Below, piece after piece: positions 60,315 to 64,000 of a stretch of 64,000 nucleotides of DNA. The stretch comes from Ruminococcus callidus ATCC 27760. GTDB lineage: Bacteria > Bacillota > Clostridia > Oscillospirales > Ruminococcaceae. Positions within the stretch are counted from its first letter, which is position 1. Every line of letters begins with the position of its first letter. The position numbers and the translations under genes were made by a program. The notes under the pieces are model-generated. The model was not told where the DNA came from, made no database searches, and saw nothing but the letters and a program-made list of their open reading frames with translations. The stretch covers positions 1 through 64,000 of the forward strand of contig NZ_KI260355.1 of the NCBI RefSeq assembly GCF_000468015.1. The letters are read 5' to 3'.

Positions 60315-61462
60315 AAGCTCAGACCTCCAATTTTCATTTCAAAATCTTCTTCCATGTCCTCCTCAAGTTGCTGCTCCGGCTGCATTGTCAGCACAGAATA
60401 CAGGCTCTGACCCCTGCCGGAAATCACACCGTAAGATGTCACGGCACTGCCTGTTTGCTTCATAATCTGACTGCCAAAATCATAAAAATCTCCACTTTTC
60501 AGAAGAGAAATATCAAAATTGGTAGGCAGATTTTTCGCCAGATACGCCCGACCAAACTCACTGCAATCCCGAACAGACCGATCCCATTCATACTCAGGCA
60601 AATGCTCCATACACGCCAGCGCATCTGGAATCTCACGAATCCGTTTGCTGTCCATAACCGCTTTCAGCTTCACAAAATCATTGTGAGAAAGTTCCGACAT
60701 CCGTTCTGCCAAGGCATTCAGTATGCCGATCTGATGCATATTTTTCAGACTGTCTGACGTAATCCACGGCAGTGATGACTGCAATTCACAGCAAGTCTGA
60801 TCATAAACTTCAAGCAATATTTCCACATCACAGGGCAGGGAAATCCACCCTGCCTGCGCCGTATTCTGTGTATCCGGTGCAATCAGCAGACGAAAAAAAC
60901 ATTGCTCTGGTTCTCCAAATTCAAAATGAATGTCGGGCGGTTCGTAATCCGATGTCACACAATAATATCCATCCACAAACACACCGCCCTCACGTTCCTG
61001 CATGAGCTGACCGACTTTTTCACGGTCAAGCAATTCCAGAATCTCATCGGAACAGCCCTCCAATTCCGGCAGCAATTCGTTTTCAATGACCGTTTCGCCC
61101 AGTTCACGACAGTCCTCACAGGGATAAACCATTACAGAATCCAACCCGTAGGTCATCAAAAGCATGTCCTCAAAATCGCTTTCCGGATAAGTTTGCAGCA
61201 GACTTTTCATCGCTGCCATCTCTGTATCATCCAGATTTTCCAATCGCTCAACGAACAGATTCAGCCTGAAAATATCCGCCGTAAACTCCTTTTCACACAG
61301 CTCCGACGACAGATTCATGTTCCGAAAATCATAAATCTGAAACGTGACAGCTCTGGTTTCCGGTGGAATTTGTAGCTTGTCCAGTGCATCCTGCATTTCA
61401 AAAACGGTCATCGAGAACTCTGCTGATAACGCATACCCATTATTTTTCAAGTGTACTCTCAT
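60311..61462 (-). CDS. ArdA-like antirestriction/ICE protein
   Basis: The ATG at 61462 is chosen for its GGAGG site 9 bases upstream; the frame is open further up but overlaps the previous gene more. The 383-residue protein is acidic (LENLDDTEMAAMKSLLQTYP; GILNALAERMSELSHNDFVK; LEEDMEEDFEMKIGG). It has the repeated acidic surface and helix pattern of ArdA-type DNA mimics in clostridial ICEs, which protect incoming DNA from restriction. The assignment rests on composition, partial motifs and position in the transfer operon. Confidence 0.55.
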   Translation of the reverse strand: MRVHLKNNGYALSAEFSMTVFEMQDALDKLQIPPETRAVTFQIYDFRNMNLSSELCEKEFTADIFRLNLFVERLENLDDTEMAAMKSLLQTYPESDFEDMLLMTYGLDSVMVYPCEDCRELGETVIENELLPELEGCSDEILELLDREKVGQLMQEREGGVFVDGYYCVTSDYEPPDIHFEFGEPEQCFFRLLIAPDTQNTAQAGWISLPCDVEILLEVYDQTCCELQSSLPWITSDSLKNMHQIGILNALAERMSELSHNDFVKLKAVMDSKRIREIPDALACMEHLPEYEWDRSVRDCSEFGRAYLAKNLPTNFDISLLKSGDFYDFGSQIMKQTGSAVTSYGVISGRGQSLYSVLTMQPEQQLEEDMEEDFEMKIGGLSL

Positions 61463-63014
61463 TTTCCTTTTCCTCCACATAACTGATGTACGGAATCTGT
61501 AGCCAGTGCGTCCAAGACCGTCCGACAAGCTTCGTTCTGGTCACGCCCCGCATCGTATTCATCGCTTCGATTACCTCGCCGTTTCCAATATAAATGCCGA
61601 TATGTCCCTGATGCCATACCGCAAGTCCGGGCACTTCCGGAATGGTATCAATCGTGCCTTTGACAGTCGCCGCTTCAAACATACCATTTGCAGTCACGTC
61701 CATCATACCGTTGGAACCTACCACAATTTCGCCGGATTCTGCGTTATACCAACCGTATCCTTTGATCAGACCCACACAATCAGCAGTGCGTTTCCCCATC
61801 CAATTGGAACGAATGAAATCCATGTAGCTTGTGACCTGACCGCCGAACACAGACGCTCTGTCCTGCAGCAATGATTCCGTCAGCACGTTTCCGTAAGTGC
61901 CGTAGACATAACCCCATCCGTTTTCATGCGCCTGAATTGCCCACTGCACCAAGTCCAAATTGTTTTTCACAGCAGGGTCATATTCCTCAAACTGAATGTC
62001 ATTGCTAAAACTCTTTTCCTCGCCGTACTGAATCCAAGGAATTTCAAACCAAGCCATCCAGTTCCCCTCCGAAATAGGCTCTTTTACCACACCGTCCGCA
62101 ATGGATTTGGCGTACACAACATAGCTATCACCGACAAAAATGCCGATGATATTGTCGCAGATCACCACCGTTCCGACCGTTTTGGGAAGCGTGTCCATAC
62201 TGCCTTTTACAGATGCAGATTGATACAGTTCCTGCACCGTTTCACTGTACCCCTCTACTGTAATCTCTCGGCTTTCTGCATCGTACCAGAGATACGACCG
62301 CAGCAGATTGTAATTGTCAACAGCCCTGCGGCTCCGCCACTTGTCACATTCTTCTGTAATCTCATCGGGATATTGCTCCTGCAAAGATTGATATAAATCT
62401 GCATACAGCACATTCCCATCGCTGTGTGGAACATATCCCCACTGGGTTTCATAGGCATTTTCTGCCCAGCGTGCCAGATCAATGTTGTTCTTCACATCCA
62501 AATTTAAGAACCAATTTTCATCAATGCTGACATTAGAAATTACAGCATAGGAACGCATAAATTCCGTATAATCAATGCCCAGTCCGTACTTCTGATTTAA
62601 GCTGTCAATCAGCTTTTTATCATCGCTTTCCTTGAAACAATCGGCGTATTCTGCAAAAAAATTCTCACCCTTTTGAACACTGTCAAAATAGGTGAGATAG
62701 AGCATCTGTGCTTTCACGATTTGATTTTTTAGGTTCAGTTTCGTCAGCGCATCCGCAATAGCTGTTCCGTCCGATTCCATCTGAGAAAGCTGCGACTGCT
62801 GCTGGGCAGAGAGATTCTGCACGTAGTCAGAATAATCGATGCTCTGGGTTTCCGCAGATGACAACTGATTTCCCATTGCCAGCAAAAGCATGACAGGCAG
62901 TAACACAATGGCGATTGCAATACCGATAATCGTACCAACCACTTTCCATGTCCGCTTATCCGTGGCAAGGTAGACAGCAATTTTTTTGGCAGCAGCAGCG
63001 ACTGTGACGCTCAT
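61440..63014 (-). CDS. Membrane-anchored bi-domain NlpC/P60 hydrolase
   Basis: The 524-residue protein has an N-terminal cytoplasmic stretch, one membrane helix (TIIGIAIAIVLLPVMLLLAM, about 27-46), a lysozyme-like helical region, and two NlpC/P60-like domains. The second (about 365-500) keeps the catalytic Cys and His (KRTADCVGLIKGYGWYN; WHQGHIGIYIGNGEVI). The first (about 175-335) has lost them (RRAVDNYNLLRSYLWYD; NIIGIFVGDSYVV). It cuts cell-wall peptide for the type IV secretion channel. It overlaps the VirB4 stop by 4 bp. Confidence 0.85.
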   Translation of the reverse strand: MSVTVAAAAKKIAVYLATDKRTWKVVGTIIGIAIAIVLLPVMLLLAMGNQLSSAETQSIDYSDYVQNLSAQQQSQLSQMESDGTAIADALTKLNLKNQIVKAQMLYLTYFDSVQKGENFFAEYADCFKESDDKKLIDSLNQKYGLGIDYTEFMRSYAVISNVSIDENWFLNLDVKNNIDLARWAENAYETQWGYVPHSDGNVLYADLYQSLQEQYPDEITEECDKWRSRRAVDNYNLLRSYLWYDAESREITVEGYSETVQELYQSASVKGSMDTLPKTVGTVVICDNIIGIFVGDSYVVYAKSIADGVVKEPISEGNWMAWFEIPWIQYGEEKSFSNDIQFEEYDPAVKNNLDLVQWAIQAHENGWGYVYGTYGNVLTESLLQDRASVFGGQVTSYMDFIRSNWMGKRTADCVGLIKGYGWYNAESGEIVVGSNGMMDVTANGMFEAATVKGTIDTIPEVPGLAVWHQGHIGIYIGNGEVIEAMNTMRGVTRTKLVGRSWTHWLQIPYISYVEEKENESTLEK

Positions 63015-64000
63015 CTTCCCCCTGCCTTTCCAAACAGCTTTTCCTTGTAAACCGGCGCATGTACCTGAAGCAAATACCGCTCATTTCCACACCGATACAA
63101 ACAAGGCCCTCTCTCCGGATATCGAATCAGCGAAAACTCCGACATTTCCAATTGCAAGGTGTCGATATACGCCTTTGGCTCGATGTTTCCAGCATTGAAC
63201 AAGAACTGATGGGTTGGAATCGCAAACAGCGGTTTGGTCAACTCCCGTACCTCCGGAATCAAAAAATCATCCACATTCTGACTTGCGATCACCATCGCCG
63301 ACTCCTTTTTGCGCACACGCTTCATGGCATTACGGATGTACTCGATGGCTGTTAAATTTGTGAGGAACAAATACAATTCGTCAATTGCTGCAACGGTATT
63401 TCCAACCCCCAAAAGCTGATTGCTCATATAGCTGAGAATGTTAAACAACAGCGTATCTTTCAGCCGTTTGTTGGTATCCATCAAACCTTTCACGCCGAAG
63501 CACAGAAACTGCGAATCCTTAATGTTCGTATGCCCATTAAAGTATTTCGACTCCGCACCTTTACACATAGAGTGCAGTCCCAGGCAAATATTCTGCAAAG
63601 TTTCCTCTGTGTATAAGTGCTTTTTCTCATGATCAAAGATCATAAACTCTTTTTCAATGAGATCATATAAATCCTGCATCACCGGATAATCCGTTGGTTT
63701 CAGCTTGTTAAAATCCGTCAGATCGTCAATGTCAAAAATCGCATACAGCTTCATCAGCATAATTTCAATGGTGTCGATCTCACTGTCGGAAAAGCCCTTG
63801 TAAGCTCGGAAAAAGTCCTTGAGATAAGAGATATGCTGACTAAGCCTTGTCACTTTCCGGAACGGCTCCGGTGAAGTTTCATCACGCTCTGCTTCGCCAA
63901 AACTTTTTGGTTCCAGTGGGTTGATCATATATTCTCCCGACATGAAATCCAGATAAGTGCCGCCAAGATTGTTCGTCAGATCAGCATATTCCTGTTCTGC
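63011..64000 (-). CDS. VirB4-like conjugation ATPase, C-terminal part
   Basis: The gene runs in from the right edge; in-frame coding (NNLGGTYLDFMSGEYMINPL) continues to the last base. The visible 330 residues contain the C-terminal RecA-like motifs of VirB4/TraE ATPases: GVGNTVAAIDELYLFL (Walker B region), AMVIASQNVDDFL (the glutamine-containing motif) and HQFLFNAGNIEPKAYIDTLQ. Walker A lies outside the window. It powers pilus or channel assembly in the membrane complex of element F. Confidence 0.9.
   Translation of the reverse strand, partial: AEQEYADLTNNLGGTYLDFMSGEYMINPLEPKSFGEAERDETSPEPFRKVTRLSQHISYLKDFFRAYKGFSDSEIDTIEIMLMKLYAIFDIDDLTDFNKLKPTDYPVMQDLYDLIEKEFMIFDHEKKHLYTEETLQNICLGLHSMCKGAESKYFNGHTNIKDSQFLCFGVKGLMDTNKRLKDTLLFNILSYMSNQLLGVGNTVAAIDELYLFLTNLTAIEYIRNAMKRVRKKESAMVIASQNVDDFLIPEVRELTKPLFAIPTHQFLFNAGNIEPKAYIDTLQLEMSEFSLIRYPERGPCLYRCGNERYLLQVHAPVYKEKLFGKAGGR

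Overview
The window looks like the chromosome of a low-GC Gram-positive gut anaerobe close to Ruminococcus (Oscillospiraceae). The support is dockerin-type Ca-binding repeats on two secreted proteins, a clostridial Agr-type cyclic-peptide quorum-sensing system, a Spo0A-type regulator and a dense set of Firmicutes conjugative-element genes. The species assignment is an inference. I saw no tRNA or rRNA gene and no CRISPR array. Almost the whole window is accessory DNA.

Layout. (A) 0-10.8 kb: a TIR/SLOG island on the minus strand, with two ThsB-like TIR genes, a TIR-SLOG fusion, another TIR gene, a deleted TIR pseudogene and a frameshifted SLOG (ThsA-like) remnant. It is followed by an SbnA-like PLP enzyme, a P-loop/TPR protein and an ATP-grasp ligase. 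(B) 11.0-19.0 kb: a tyrosine recombinase, then a minus-strand operon of a secreted leucine-rich/transglutaminase/dockerin protein, an HNH-like protein and two related proteins of unknown function. Its upstream region carries duplicated LytTR-type boxes and a scrap of the recombinase gene. (C) 19.0-22.16 and 36.23-41.9 kb: a decayed conjugative element with three tandem serine recombinases, sigma-like, zinc-ribbon, XRE and Spo0A-C regulators, and an amidoligase plus gamma-glutamylcyclotransferase-like pair. (D) 22.16-36.23 kb: a second mobile element sitting inside the third serine recombinase gene, which it splits. It has its own integrase, XRE repressor, excisionase-like protein, primase-helicase, iteron-like repeats and a lone HK97-type capsid-like gene. 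It also carries a cargo block with a WYL regulator, an HhH glycosylase-like protein, a NADAR-DnaB-like fusion, a DnaA-like ATPase and a DSP-like phosphatase. (E) 41.9-55.45 kb: a giant RHS polymorphic toxin followed by two displaced RHS C-terminal cassettes with candidate immunity genes, preceded by agrA-agrC-agrD-agrB. (F) 55.56-64 kb: one end of an integrative conjugative element (integrase, relaxase, accessory protein, ArdA-like protein, NlpC/P60 hydrolase, VirB4 ATPase) that runs out of the window.

How the parts connect. A direct repeat with a 21-bp period (core AAATGGTC on the plus strand) lies in front of agrD and occurs twice upstream of the secreted-protein operon 34 kb away. I infer that AgrA drives both loci, so the RHS toxin downstream of agrDB and the secreted-protein operon may form one quorum-sensing regulon. 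agrD (50 codons, predicted core CMWWDY) is short and easily missed.

Best candidates for undescribed biology are the NADAR-DnaB/DnaA-like/phosphatase cargo block in element D, the Agr/LytTR-linked operon with the 1,055-residue protein, and the element with a single capsid gene inserted inside another element's recombinase. Family assignments come from reading motifs. No database search was possible.
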